Assembly: GCA_030374765.1 (NCBI GenBank) | Contig: JARGXX010000007.1 | Span: 62,001-126,000, forward strand | Length of the DNA: 64,000 nucleotides | Origin: Agarophyton chilense | Taxonomy: Eukaryota > Rhodophyta > Florideophyceae > Gracilariales > Gracilariaceae | Direction of reading: 5' to 3' | Shown here: piece by piece, positions 31,780 through 42,560 of the stretch | How positions within the stretch are numbered: position 1 is the first letter of the stretch | How the letters are laid out: each line of letters begins with the position of its first letter | The notes under the pieces: model-generated | What the model was told of the DNA's origin: nothing | Database searches by the model: none | The model's input: only the letters and a program-made list of their open reading frames with translations | Translations under genes and position numbers: made by a program

Positions 31780-33052
31780 TGACTCAGAAGAATTCAGCAA
31801 TACCAAACAAATACCACCACGGAACTTCTGAAGCTTCACACGACCGAGTGGCTTGTCAAAACATCGGCAACCACCTCCGTCGTGAAGCAATACTGGAACT
31901 GCACCGCCTTTTCGCACAATTCCTCTCTGATGAAGTGAAAGCGAATATCAATGTGCTTAGTACGCTTAATCACCACACCGTTTTGGGCAAGGTAGATGCA
32001 ACCCTAGTTGTCCACACACACAGTCGTGGGTTCAAAAGTTACGTTTACAGACTCGTCCACATTTCAACTGCTTGCGTTCCCGATGCCACTCCACAGAAGT
32101 CTCAACCATATCGCCTCCTTTGTCCCAGAACAGAGACTCACATACTCAGCCTCAGCGCTAGACAGCGCGACCACTTCTTGTTGCCAAGAGTTCCAAGACA
32201 CCGAAGCACCACACATCATGAACACATATCCAATAGTTTAATTACGCGTAGAAGTGTCACCTGCCCAGTCCGAGTCCACATACTCATGCAGCTGAATACC
32301 TGCAGAAGAGCCATAAGTGAGTTTAAATGAACACGTACAATTGAGGTAGCACAGAGCTTGCTGGACAGCCTTCCAGTGAATGTCAACAGTATTCTCGACG
32401 TACTTTGCTAATATCGACACTTCATACGATATGTCCGGGCGAGTTCCAACAGAAAGATGCGTTAGTCAACCGATCGCCTGCGGGTACGAAACTTCCGTCA
32501 AAAGCTCCGGACCGTGAGTAACGTCAACAGTGGAATCCATTGCAGTGTCTTCTAACTTAGATTGTAACATACCAAACCGCTCCAAGACCCTGCGCGTGTA
32601 AGAAATCTGTGAAAGATATAGAAGAGTTTTGGATCGATCACGGTGGATCTCAAACCCGAGTACAATGCAAACGTCATTGAGGTCTTTCATGCGAAAACCG
32701 TTTGATGTTTCATCCTTGACACGGTTCACTGTCTTCATATTCGGACTGGCAAAGGGCAAGTCGTCGACGTATATAACAGTTATCACTGTCTCCACAAGCA
32801 TCTGTCCGGTGTACACCCACTCATCAGCGTCGTTGGGCTTCAGATCCATCTCAATGACAAGGAACGAATGTATTTTGGCGTGCCACTGCCTTGATGGTTG
32901 TCGCAAACTGTAGATACGTTTCTTCAATCGGCGCACAAGTTCCTCACTTCCAGGCTGGACGAATCCTTCCTGTTGCTCCATGCACACAGTCTCCTCGAGG
33001 TCACGATTTAGAAACGTAGTCCTCACATTCCTTTGATGCAATTGATCGTATT
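31780..33052 (-). mobile_element. Copia pol, 3' part (RT end and RNase H)
   Basis: Recognised by the Copia RT block with YVDD (near 32765), the SLRQPSRQW-type stretch (near 32890) and the RNase H signature LSSAEAEY (near 32150). It belongs to the Copia element and is separated from the upstream RT by the Plavaka insertion. Fossil, broken. Confidence 0.8.
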
Positions 33053-33364
33053 TGTTCTCGGAATGCTAGTATGAGGTGCTAGAAGCGCAGGGGGCTAAGA
33101 AAACCGTGAACAAATCCGCAAAAAATGAGGAATGGGCAATGTGCAAGCAGTTAATTCAGATTTTTTGGATACCACTCCTTCGTGCATTAACCAGAATCCT
33201 AGCAGTGTAGAATGCAGAACACAAAATCACTAAAGCGCTAGTTTGCATCTCATTCGATGTAAGTAAAACGCTAGTTTACTTCCCTTTACCAAACACCAAT
33301 AAAGTCTTCAATCACCCCACCATCGACGTATTACCCTCACCATTTCTTCACTACAAAAGTACTC
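33053..33364. repeat. Left terminal region of Plavaka copy i
   Basis: Inverted terminus TGTTCTCGGAA followed by ATGCTAGTATGAGGTGCTAG. Further GCTAG or CTAGC motifs lie at about 33207, 33237 and 33280. No gene. Confidence 0.65.
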
Positions 33365-33961
33365 TCAACCCGGTGGCGGCTGCGTTTCCATTTCCCGGAA
33401 CTTTAGCGCAAAGGAGTCCGTCGGAAAACTATCCCTTTCCTCCTTCACAGCTCTACCCCCACCACGCACGTCTTTCCGCTCCAGAGCATTTAACCTCTCC
33501 AATTCCTGCTCTGGAAGAACCCTCTCGGTCTTGCTCACAGCCGCCGCCAACGTCCTGAACCCACCAACCTCCCCCTACTTCGCCCTCCCCTTCTTCTCCC
33601 CTACCTTCACCTTCACCCTCTTTCTCTCAACCTCCGTATCCCTCGCCACAATTGGCGTCTCCTTCCCATCTCTCCCCTTCCTCTTGCCCACCTTCTTCTT
33701 TGCCTCGACTTTCTCCACATCCTCCTCATTCACGGGAAACGCTCTAGGCCCTTCACTACTTACAACCCTGAGCATCGGCGTCACAGGAGACCCCCGAGGC
33801 GCTCCACCACTTCGGTAGAGTCGTTCACGTCTTCTTCGCTCACTTCCTCCTCGAATATCAAGCCCTCCTCCTCCATCTCTCTCACAGCCGTCCCGTGCGA
33901 GCTCATCAACTTCCTCTTCATCACACTCCTCATGTCCTCCGCCGCCGATAACTACGAACAC
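33365..33961 (-). pseudogene. Host-like gene fragment H1 (Lys/Glu-rich C-terminus) inside Plavaka copy i
   Basis: The minus strand gives an acidic start (EECDEEEVDELARDG), a Lys-rich middle (EAKKKVGKRKGRDG) and, after one in-frame TAG near 33573, the open stretch SKTERVLPEQELERLN to ALKFREMETQPPPG ending at 33365. Composition and codon use look protein-like and differ from the surrounding TE sequence. No domain is recognised. It could be the C-terminal end of a nuclear protein, but that is a guess. The plus strand also has a splice-donor-like site at 33995 (TCG|GTGAGT) after a plausible reading ADNYEHKYKLKRYISAI, so which strand is coding is not settled. Confidence 0.35.
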
Positions 33962-34110
33962 AAATACAAATTGAAGCGCTACATCTCAGCAATCGGTGAG
34001 TGCCCCAGGCCGCGCACCAACCACCTCCATCCCTTCGTATAGCGCTCGCACTTTCATTTAGACCTTAACAGACGTTTATTCTATACGGCAAAGGTAACGC
34101 GAAATAAAAA

Positions 34111-34402
34111 CACGCCTCACTTCACCACTCGGTTCCCCTCTTCATCCTCCACCGCGTAGTTCCCCTTCGAAGCTTCGTCGCTCTCATCTTCGTCATCTCC
34201 CTCCACTTCTTTCCCCGGTATCACCCGCCGGCGGGGGTGGTGGCACGCCTTGAGGCGGTGGTGGCGTGGGTTTAGTCACGTCGTGCGCCTTATCGGCGCC
34301 GAGCGCCCCGCTTCTCGCCGAGACAGTGCGCGCAGTCGTCGTCTTCGTCGCCTGCCGCAGTGGCTGCCGCAGCCGCATATCGCAAGGCGCAGACGCAGGC
34401 AC
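34111..34402 (-). pseudogene. Host-like fragment H2 (Pro-rich then acidic)
   Basis: The minus strand reads GADKAHDVTKPTPPPPQ, a Pro run and AGDTGE in one frame. In the next frame it reads RRRVIPGKEVEGDDEDESD and ends VEDEEGNRVVK with a stop at 34112. The two halves look like one protein end joined by a frameshift or a very short intron. The acidic stretch is typical of nuclear proteins, but I do not recognise the family. It lies within the presumed captured segment. Confidence 0.35.
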
Positions 34403-35127
34403 AAGCGCAAGTGCAAGCGCAAGTGCAAGTGCAGATGCACAAGTCAGGCCCGGCGGTAACCCGCGTCAAGACTTTTTCAAGTCGAGAGCAGGCGCAGGCG
34501 CAGGCACAGGCGAATGCATGTATGAATGAAAAGAAACAAGGGGCACGAACGAACCACAATAAGGAGGTGAGAAGCGTATCGGAGGCGCTGGCCACACTGG
34601 AGAAGCAGCAGTGCGTGCGGGCGTTCATGAAAAACATTGCACAGTTTAATAGAATGGGCGCGGGCTACGGGGTCGGACAACAAAGGAGCCTGGACGTGAG
34701 GGCTTTTACGGCGGGGATGCTGGACGGCAGGATGAGCGGGCGCATGGGGCCCGGCGGCGGAGGTGGCGGCGGCGGCAGCTGCGGCAACGGCGGCAGCTGC
34801 AGCAACGGCGGCAGCTGCGGCGGCGTGGGCGTGGGATGCTCGAATGGGATGAACACAGTGAACCCAGCGAACGCAGAGGACGCGGTGAACCAAACGCGCG
34901 TGAGCGTGTACGGGGCGTCTGGTGGGGCCAAAGTTATGAGCTCTGGGCGCGCTGCGATGGGTGTGGGGCGGGTAAGAACATCCGGTGGCGGCGGCGGCGA
35001 CGGCGGCGGCGGCGGGCCAAATGCGTCCATAAACTTTGGCGTCACTAGCGGCGGGGACAGTGCGCTGGTGCCCATGAAACAGTCCGACATCGACGCGCTC
35101 ATCGTCATGTCCGCGTTCGACGCGTGA
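34360..35127 (+). CDS. Host-like Gly-rich protein inside Plavaka copy i
   Basis: A 255-codon open frame: ATG at 34360, Ala run, then Gln-Ala/Val repeats encoded by CAAGCG/CAAGTG hexamers (residues 8-30 and 45-53). A helical region SVSEALATLEKQQCVRAFMK follows (about 68-87), then Gly and Gly/Ser/Cys/Asn repeats (about 128-165), an Ala/Gly middle, and a conserved-looking end (MKQSDIDALIVMSAFDA). No known domain, signal peptide or membrane segment is visible. High GC and unbroken length suggest a real, unspliced host gene or captured copy. The opposite strand is also open for 295 codons but reads as Pro and His runs, so I prefer this strand. Confidence 0.45.
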   Translation: MAAAAAYRKAQTQAQAQVQAQVQVQMHKSGPAVTRVKTFSSREQAQAQAQANACMNEKKQGARTNHNKEVRSVSEALATLEKQQCVRAFMKNIAQFNRMGAGYGVGQQRSLDVRAFTAGMLDGRMSGRMGPGGGGGGGGSCGNGGSCSNGGSCGGVGVGCSNGMNTVNPANAEDAVNQTRVSVYGASGGAKVMSSGRAAMGVGRVRTSGGGGGDGGGGGPNASINFGVTSGGDSALVPMKQSDIDALIVMSAFDA

Positions 35128-35887
35128 CAATGCGATGGAGTGCACGAAACATAAAGCGCGCGGGGGCAAATTTTTCTACACGTGGCGCGCGTCGAAAGCC
35201 CAAGCCAGCGCGCGGGCATCTGCCAACATCGCCCGAAGCGCAACATGTCCGCGACTCGAAACGCAAGCCGAAACGAAAGCACCGGTGCACGTTCAAGCGC
35301 AAGCAAATGCCGAAGCGCAACTAAGCCGAAGCGAAACCACAAGTCCAGGCGCAAGTCCAAGCGCAAGCCCAAGCGCAAGTCCACGCGCGCAGCCCATGGT
35401 GCCGCCCGCGCGCCACCGCTGTGGCCTCTGCGGCCCACGCGCCACAACCAAAAACGAAAATTAAAAAAATTAAAAAAAGACAAAATACATCCAAAATTGA
35501 AAAACAACAAAAACACAGCCGCCGCGACAGGACGACCATATGCGCCCGTCACCGCCAGTCACCGCCCGCCAGCGCGCTCGCTTTCGCACGCCTTTATGCT
35601 TGCCACTGCTGCCGCTTGGGCTGCCGATTCGCCACGCCAGCCAAGCCGCGTGCCAGTGCGTGTGTGTGACACTTGGATGTGAGCGCCTGGAAGCGCCTAA
35701 ATCCCCCCCCCCGCCGTCACCACCTCCGTCGCAAACCTCCCTCGCCTCTTACGCCTTTTTAGAGTCTCTCCTCCTCCTCCTCACGCCTCCCTCCTCTCCC
35801 CTCCCTCCTCTCCCCTCCCACCGCTCCCCTCCCACCGCTCCGCTCCCACTCCCTCTTTTGCCCATCTCCGTCGTCGTGCGTCGCCGG
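35128..35887. other. GC-rich stretch after H3: hexamer repeats and C/T tract
   Basis: 35270-35400 has (GCAAGY/CCAAGC)n-type hexamer repeats like those in the preceding ORF. 35455-35520 is A-rich. 35700-35870 is a C/T tract with CCTCC and CCGCTCC repeats. Frames here are low-complexity; I see no supportable gene. The C/T tract could be promoter sequence of whatever follows. Confidence 0.45.
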
Positions 35888-36529
35888 TCATTCGCCGTGG
35901 GGATATGACAGCTTCTTGGTTACCGCCGTTGCGCCCTCCGTACGAACCGTGGCATATTCGTCCACCACAACGAAAACGTCTTCCTTCCGCTCGTCTTGAG
36001 TCTTCTTTGAGAACCCCATGGATTCCACGACGCTCGGGCTCCCCGCCGCCTGCCTTTCGTGCCAGACGTGCCCCGCCTTACAAACACTGCCATCCATCAT
36101 CACACTCCGCTCCCCGTCCTCTTTACGCCTCATCGCAACAATAACCCCCGCCCTCCTCCTCTTCGTCCTCCTTTCACTCACATCACCCGACCCCTCTCCC
36201 TCGCAATTTGCTCCCAGGACTGCTTGCGCCCTGGCGCACCCCGTCTCGCCCAACTGAAAACCATTATTTTCGCTCCGATCACAATTCCTTTCACCCATAC
36301 GAACAAGGTGACCCTTCTTTTCGTTCTTTAGATCATTCGCTTCCTCGCAGCCCTTTATCCTCCTCTCCGTACAAGTCCCGCACAGATCTTTCGTCATTTC
36401 GTTCCCACCTTCGCCTCTCCTCCAATAACCACCACCAAAAACACAACTACAACCACCACCATCACTCCCCATACAGTCCCAACCCTCCCTTGCACCCAGA
36501 CGACTGCGACAAACGCCCAGACGCTTCAC
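35888..36529. other. Undetermined host-like open region
   Basis: Both strands are open for long stretches. The minus frame (213 codons) reads as a charged Cys/Glu/Lys protein ending KKLSYPHGE. The plus frame from 36018 reads MDSTTLGLPAACLSC followed by a hydrophobic, membrane-like stretch (LIATITPALLLFVLLSL). Neither shows a known domain, and I cannot decide the coding strand. It probably belongs to the captured segment. Confidence 0.3.
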
Positions 36530-36719
36530 CTCTCCGCACCGATTCCCATCATGCCCCGGGCATGAGAACGCTGCATGGAAGTATTGACAAACCCAGAAAA
36601 CCCCGCCCCCGTCGCCCGCCCTCCCATTTCATCGCCTCCTCGCCTCCTTCTCCTCCCCATGGCCCCTCCTCCGACTGGCATCTTTTCTCGCGCATGGCTA
36701 AACGCCCCGCTGATTCGTA

Positions 36720-38042
36720 TTAACGGGAGGACGTTTTCGTCCGCGTCCGTCGGCACGAGGGCCAGGTTGTTCGGAGAATGAGGGTGAGAGTGAAGAGGTT
36801 GAGGTCTGAGCGGGGGACGAGGCATCTGTGGCAAGGCTTCATTGGTTTTGTGCCATGGATAATGGCAAGGATGTCCTTTGCTTCCGGGGATGTCTGCGCG
36901 ATAGTGTGCCATTATTGGATGGCATTGACGGATGACGCCGTCAGCATTGCGGAAGGGAAACCCTTTTAGACGGGCGGAGCAGAGGGGATTGAGAATACTT
37001 CTTAAAGAATTCTTGACGAGTTCCATATGCACTTTGCGGTCCATGGAGTAGGAGAAGGGGTTGATATCGATAGACACGTCGTCTGGAGGCGAGGAAGTGT
37101 TGTTGAATGAAGTGGGGATGTAACCGACGACGGTGTAGTTGCGGGAGATGCAGTGGCGGCGAAAGGAGTCTGAAAAGTTGAGACGGGTGATGTGTAAGGG
37201 GTAGGAGGTGAAGGAAGAGCTTTTGAGAGTGGTGGAGGACTTGTCTGAGTAGAGTTGTACGAATCCTTTGAAGGTGTCGATGCCGATGGTTTTGTGCTCA
37301 TGCCAGATGACTTCTGGGTCTTGGGAGTGGAGGATGTCTTCTTTCATGGCGGGGAAGACGTGTGAGCCGAGTTGGGAAGCCATGGAGTGGGCGAAGGCGG
37401 GGAGGCCGGTGGTGGAAGATTGCCTGACTGGATGGAAGAAGGAGGTGTTGTGGGAAGCGAGTTAGAGTTGCTGCCGTAAGACTTCTATGGGATCTTTGAG
37501 ATACAAAGTTGCCGAAAATTTGTTGAATTTATCTGAGATGGTGGAGGTTTTGAATCCAATGGAGCCTACGATGTGCTCTAATAGTTCGGAGTGGAGCCGT
37601 AGGCTTTGAAACACCGAGAAGATAGACTGCTGGAAGTCTGAGACTGAGAAGGAGGGGTCCTTGAGGATGTGGATGAGTTTGTCCGCGGGTCGCTTTCCGA
37701 GTTGGGTGGCGATTGATCGGGGGGGCGCAGAGGGGGAAGCGGTGTGAAGCATATCAGCTGCATCCCCGCAACGTGATGTGAGAGCTATTTGCTTGGAGTG
37801 AAATGGGTCGTCGTCTTGAAGTGCTACCTTATCGGAGGGGCGGTTTGAGGCACGGACGGAGGCGGTTTGGGAGGTTTGGATGCGTGGATTTTTGTGCGTG
37901 GAGCGAGCTTGAAACCGCTTTGAAGGGTTTGGAAGACGTAAGGGCTAGGGTTTTTGCCGTGTCGACAGCGTTTTTGATGCTGAGAGAGGGACAATAGGGA
38001 GTTTGTGCGATAGACGCAACCGGGAAAGCAGCAAGAGGCCAT
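36720..38042 (-). pseudogene. Plavaka transposase, N-terminal half (copy i)
   Basis: ATG at 38042 gives MASCCFPGCVYRTN with HQKRC following, a C2HC zinc finger. Next come GKRPADKLIHILKD and SATLYLKDPIEVL (37752-37462), an in-frame TAA at about 37459, and MASQLGSHVFPAMKED (37383). Then FKGFVQLYSDKSSTTLK, YPLHITRLNFSDSFRRH, VGYIPTSF, GVIRQCHPIMAHY and, after a frameshift near 36890, SPEAKDILAI and KPCHRCLVPRSDLNLF. These blocks in this order identify a Plavaka transposase. The reading turns into low-complexity host-like sequence near 36720, so the C-terminal half is absent. Confidence 0.8.
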
Positions 38043-39171
38043 GACGGGAGAGGGCTGGGATGGAGATGGGAGAATGTGAAAAGGTGAAGCGGAAAGTATA
38101 TTTATGAATGATAGTACACGTGGGGAAGTTTTATTGAAAGCTACACTCTCCCCCTCCCCACGGTGCATGGGAAGCGGAAGGTTTGCGTGAAAGCTTTCGC
38201 ACCGTGCAAAGATGCACTGCGGGAGAACTCGTGTGAATTGCGTGAGCTTGTTTTTAATTTTGGGCGAAAAAATTAGGAGAAATCGGGACCGGAGGCGAGG
38301 TTGTTTAACTGGGTTGGGTTATGTGAGTGGCTCATGGGTGCCTCATGTCTTCGATACTGCTCGGTTGTGCCGATTGCGGCTTTGGGGCTATGTGAGCGAT
38401 CGGCGCTGCATATCTCCTCGTCATCGCGAGTGTAGAGACCAGCAGTGAAAGGTGGATTACGTAGCGGACATTTTCTCTTGTTCTTTTCGATTTTTAACTG
38501 TTGAACGTATTTACGGTGCTGAGCGATGTCTGAGGTGTTTTTGTTACTCATTTTCTTCTCGAAGTGGATTAAGAAAGTGGGCAGTTTTATTTATCTGCAG
38601 TGATGGTGTTCAAAAAGTGATCCAATGATCTGGTTTAGCTTTGCTTGAGTGTATGTGTGTGTGTTTGTGAAGTATGTTAGGGAATGCGTGCAAGATGGAA
38701 ACATGGAAGTGTATAAGAGGTTCTTTTGCTTTCTGCAATGCTTGAATGGCAGACTGTGACTGACTTTGTTTTGCTGTTCTGTGTTTTGTCGCATTTATAG
38801 GTGTACTTGTTTCGATTCTTGGGTGCGTTCACATTTTGAGTGGTAATTTGTCATGTTTTTTTGGGGATGGTAGCGACCCTTTTTAGCGTAGGAAGTTTGT
38901 TTATACTAGATAAAATTATCCAGTAATCTTTCCTATTAGCTAGTTTGCTAGTATGAGTGTGGCATAGTACACGTCGTAGCTGACATTCATTTCTGCTAGC
39001 TCTCTGGTGCTAGAAGGTAGAACCTAAGCTACGAAAGTCTTCACTTCATCCTAGACGTCTGCTAGTTAGATTTTCTAGCGCTTTCATACTAGCATATTTG
39101 CAGATGAACAACTGACTCCCTAGCATTAACACACTAGATGTTTTGGAAGTAAACATTCACTTCCAAGAACA
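38043..39171. other. Right terminal region of Plavaka copy i
   Basis: Transposase leader, then about 0.9 kb without a gene. From 38880 onward GCTAG, CTAGC and ACTAG motifs recur (38908, 38939, 38949, 38995, 39010, 39062, 39074, 39092, 39119 and nearby). The end is GGAAGTaaacattcACTTCCAAGAACA, with a small palindrome next to the terminus. Confidence 0.6.
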
Positions 39172-42120
39172 CAGACGATAGTCTTCAACTGCACTTCGGG
39201 AGAGAATCATTTTGACAGATGTGAACTTAACTACAGGCGCATACGTTGCGGAAAAGTCTACACCGTCGAGCAGCATAAACCCTCTAGGAAACACACGAGC
39301 CTTGTAACCCACGGTAGGCTCACCAGTTGGCTTTGATTCATATTTCTGCACATATACCCACCTTAAAGATATGGCATTGCTAACTGCAACCCTTGACACA
39401 GAATCCCTTGTATCATGTTCCATCAGCGACTCGAACACATTTTTCATTGACTTCTTCCACGCCTTTCAATCGGAACGTGGCATATCATCACTATATGACG
39501 AGGAAATGTTGTCGATAGTAGTCAGCAGAGCAGTTCCACGCCACAAAGACTTTGGCTTCCTTTGCTTACGCGTGGAACGTAGCAATTATTCTGTCTCTTC
39601 TTCAGGTGAAGTAACAGGTTCTGCCACTGGTTACTCGGCTGGCTTAGGATCGGTTACTTCGTCAAGTGCTGTTATTGATGTGGAAGGATCCTCTTGTGGC
39701 GGGTCAATAATTGTGGAAGATGTTTCCAGTTCATTCGACTCAGATTCACCCGGAACTTTAACATCGGCATTGTTGGAGTTGTCAAAACTGTTAATTTTGT
39801 CATCCGTCCAGTTCAGCTCATTAAATGTTTTATCTCTTGACACGCTCAATTTCTTCTTGTTCACATCCCACAGCTTATATCCGTGCGACCCAGTCGTATA
39901 TCCGATGAAGACAGATTCTTGGCGTTCTTCCTCAATTCCTTCAGCTTGTGATCAACCACCCTGTACTAGCACTTTCTTCCAAAGATTCACAGATTACTCA
40001 TATTTGGCTTTCGTTCGCTTCACAGCTCAAGTGGTGTTACATCACTCGGCAATGATTTGCAAATGAATCTTTTCCAAATATGCAACGCAACGTTCACTGC
40101 TTCCGCCCAAAAGGTCTTCGGCAGTTTCTTATGATGTATCATAGAGCGAGCCATGTCCATGAGTGTTCCGTTGACCCTTTTGGCAAGCCCGTTCTTCTCT
40201 GGGTTGTACGGCACAGTTTGGTGATGTTCAACACCAAGACGTTCTAACTCTGTACAGAACTTTTGAGAGAAATATTCACCACCGTCGTCTGTGCGTAGAG
40301 CATGTAAAACAGTCTCAAGTGCGGTAACGGTTTTCACTTCTTTTTCTTTTTTGTTCTGCATGAATTTGGGCCACTTTATGGACATCCGAAACAATTCATC
40401 TTTGGTTTTGAGCATGTTGAAAGAGCAGTAACTACTGTAGTCATCGATGAATGTGGCAAAATAACGCGAGTCTTCGAACGATTCGAGCTCCATTTGACCA
40501 GAAGCGTCCCAGTGAACCACTTCCAAGAGATTTGTGGCATATGTCCCTCCTGGCTTGGTAGTGGGAGCGGGCGTAGCTTTTGCTACTACACACGAGTCAC
40601 ACATCCATTTTCTGCTTCAAGTTCATATTAAGACCGGATACAGCACCATCACGGAGCATTTGCCTGATGCCATCCTCATGTGCTTGAGCCATTCTAGCGT
40701 GCCACAGTGAGACGTAGGATATCAGTGCGGTATCTCGATGTCCAAGCTGTTCAGAAGCAGTGAAAAGGTGGTACAGTCTTCTGATGCGACGGCCTTGAGC
40801 AATGTCTTGGGAGCCCTTGTACACACTTACCTGAATCCTTGTAAACACAAAATGCGCTCCAATGTCACACATCTCTGACACTGACATTAGGTGTTACCTT
40901 AAATAAAGTACGTGCACTATTTGCTTGAGTCTACACAAGCGCTTCGAACCATTAACTTCCAATCGTAGCATAACAAATTCTAATCCACAAGACTCAAGTT
41001 TCGAATCATTGCCAATACTAACACCGGAAGACGTTTTGTTCTTATATGGCTGAAATATTGGTTTATTATGAGTCATGTGAGCAGTTGCACCAGAGTCCAC
41101 GGTCCAAATACTATTGGTGTCCTTGTGCGAACCAGTCGCGGTGAGACAAACAAGATCAGAACCACCTTTTCCGTCGCCAGGCTCGTCGCAGAGAGCGGTG
41201 TGAACGCTTATATGAGCAGATGCTTCATAATCGTTGTTTCTCTCATCACGTTGCTTCTTGAAGCACTTTCTATGGATATGGCCCTTTTTGCAACAATAAT
41301 GACACAGAATCGACTTCCATCCCAGGTTTCTGCGCATAACAGCGGCCTCATGTACAGATTCATCTTTCGTGTGATCCATCATACGCTGCTCTTCTTGCAG
41401 CAAGCGACTTTTGACGAATTCGAGAGTGAGTGAAGAATCACTTATGGTAGTATTGATCGCAACAATCAGATGCTCAAAGCGTTTAGGGAAATCACAGAGC
41501 ATAGCAATGGCAATGGCTTCCTCCACGACGATGACGTTCATGCTTTTAAAGTCCGATGCAAGATGTCGAACCCCATTGATAAACTGCAGCATTTTCTTCT
41601 CGACACGTATCCTGGTGGTGTAGAAAGAATGTCTGGCGTTGATTTCAGTTCAGTAAATTCTTGCGCTGAAACTTATCGCAAATAGCCCTCCACATGTCTA
41701 CAGCAGTTTCGGTGTCCTTGCCGTAATCCAAATGATCGTCGTTGAGGCTCAGTCCAATGATTGCTCTAGCCTTTGCATCGTATTTCCTCCAGTTTGAAAG
41801 CTCTTTTTCACCGGTTGGTCTCGTTGAGCGGAAATGGTTGTCAAGCTCTTGGATGGCAAGTGCCAGCTTTATTTTCTTCTTCCAAACAAGGAAGTGGACG
41901 TCACTAAGCTTTTCGATTTCTACGCGACCAAACGGGTCCAATGCGAACTATAAAAGATTGAGGTGTGGATCTTACGGGATAACCACGAACAAAGACCCCA
42001 AAAATAAAAATAACAACAATAAAAACTTCAAGGATTGAACTGACAAGAATCAGCAGGGCTATTGCAGGGCTTCCTATATTCGCTGCCCTAGAGATTCAAG
42101 CCCCTCGTCTCCAGAGATCT
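39172..42120 (-). mobile_element. Copia leader, gag, protease, integrase and RT start
   Basis: The 5' part of the Copia element. Gag start MDPFGRVEIEKLSDVHF at 41941; zinc knuckle CHYCCKKGHIHRKC (near 41290); protease WTVDSGATAHMTHN (near 41090); pre-integrase and integrase with CDSCVVAKATP and FIDDYSSYC (near 40460); RT start VYVQKYESKPTGEP (near 39345). The order gag-PR-IN-RT-RH is diagnostic for Ty1/Copia. Fossil, broken. Confidence 0.85.
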
Positions 42121-42527
42121 TCGTCTGCTTTTTCAGAATGCTAACAAAGGGTGCTAGGTTTCTCGTTTGGGTGTGCTAGGTTTTCTATGGTTAGCATTAA
42201 AAAAAACACACCATTTTGATGCCAGAATATTTAGAGCAAAAGTATTAGCCCAAGTGAATTTTGGGGAAAATGTAGAAAACTAACAAACATCCATACTAAC
42301 TCCGGCACACAAGGAAGAATGGAAGAGAACTTGAGAGATATCATATCTTACTCATTCATCCTAGACCATGAATTCTACCGACAATGAAAGGAATACTGAA
42401 CGCTATATAGCGCATGATCATTCATTTCGCGCAGGTATCGTAGCTAGTATGAGCCGTTCAAATGCCATGCACATTCAATTTAATGTCCTTTAATGACCCT
42501 AATGGCCAGTGCATAATACGGCGATCC

Positions 42528-42560
42528 TGCAACTGGGACCCGAAACGGGTCCCAGTTGCA
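42528..42560. repeat. Perfect hairpin in Plavaka copy iii
   Basis: TGCAACTGGGACCCG, loop AAA, CGGGTCCCAGTTGCA: a 15-bp perfect inverted repeat in the subterminal region. Confidence 0.85.

Larger units (their letters stand above)
33053..39171. mobile_element. Plavaka-type transposon copy i carrying host-like DNA (6.1 kb)
   Basis: Inserted in the Copia RT region: Copia coding sequence stops at one edge and resumes at the other. The termini are inverted: TGTTCTCGGAA at 33053 and TTCCAAGAACA ending at 39171. Both ends have subterminal GCTAG/CTAGC motifs (33062-33290 and 38880-39140). The minus strand encodes the N-terminal half of a Plavaka transposase (38042 to about 36720). Where the C-terminal half would be expected there are about 3.3 kb of GC-rich sequence with unrelated open frames. 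The element is therefore non-autonomous. No clear target duplication was found; it may have decayed. Confidence 0.75.
30290..42120 (-). mobile_element. Ty1/Copia LTR retrotransposon, split by later insertions
   Basis: Fossil Copia element in minus orientation. Parts from its 5' side: leader about 42120-41942, gag 41941 to about 41200, protease about 41120-40900, integrase about 40890-40020, RT 39447-39172 and 33052-32450, RNase H about 32420-32100, 3' LTR 31764 to about 30290. A 6.1-kb Plavaka element (33053-39171) sits in the RT region and an 864-bp solo LTR (30818-31681) in the LTR. The 5' LTR is not visible; Plavaka copy iii lies there. Broken, with many breaks; older than both inserts. 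Confidence 0.85.

Noticed and set aside
33985-34000. Splice donor (TCG|GTGAGT) suggesting a plus-strand intron-bearing gene
   Set aside because: One good donor after a plausible 20-residue reading, but no matching acceptor and exon that I could support; mentioned only under fragment H1.
34665-35552. 295-codon minus-strand frame with Pro runs
   Set aside because: Reads as the complement of the Gly-rich ORF and of hexamer repeats; less protein-like than the plus strand.
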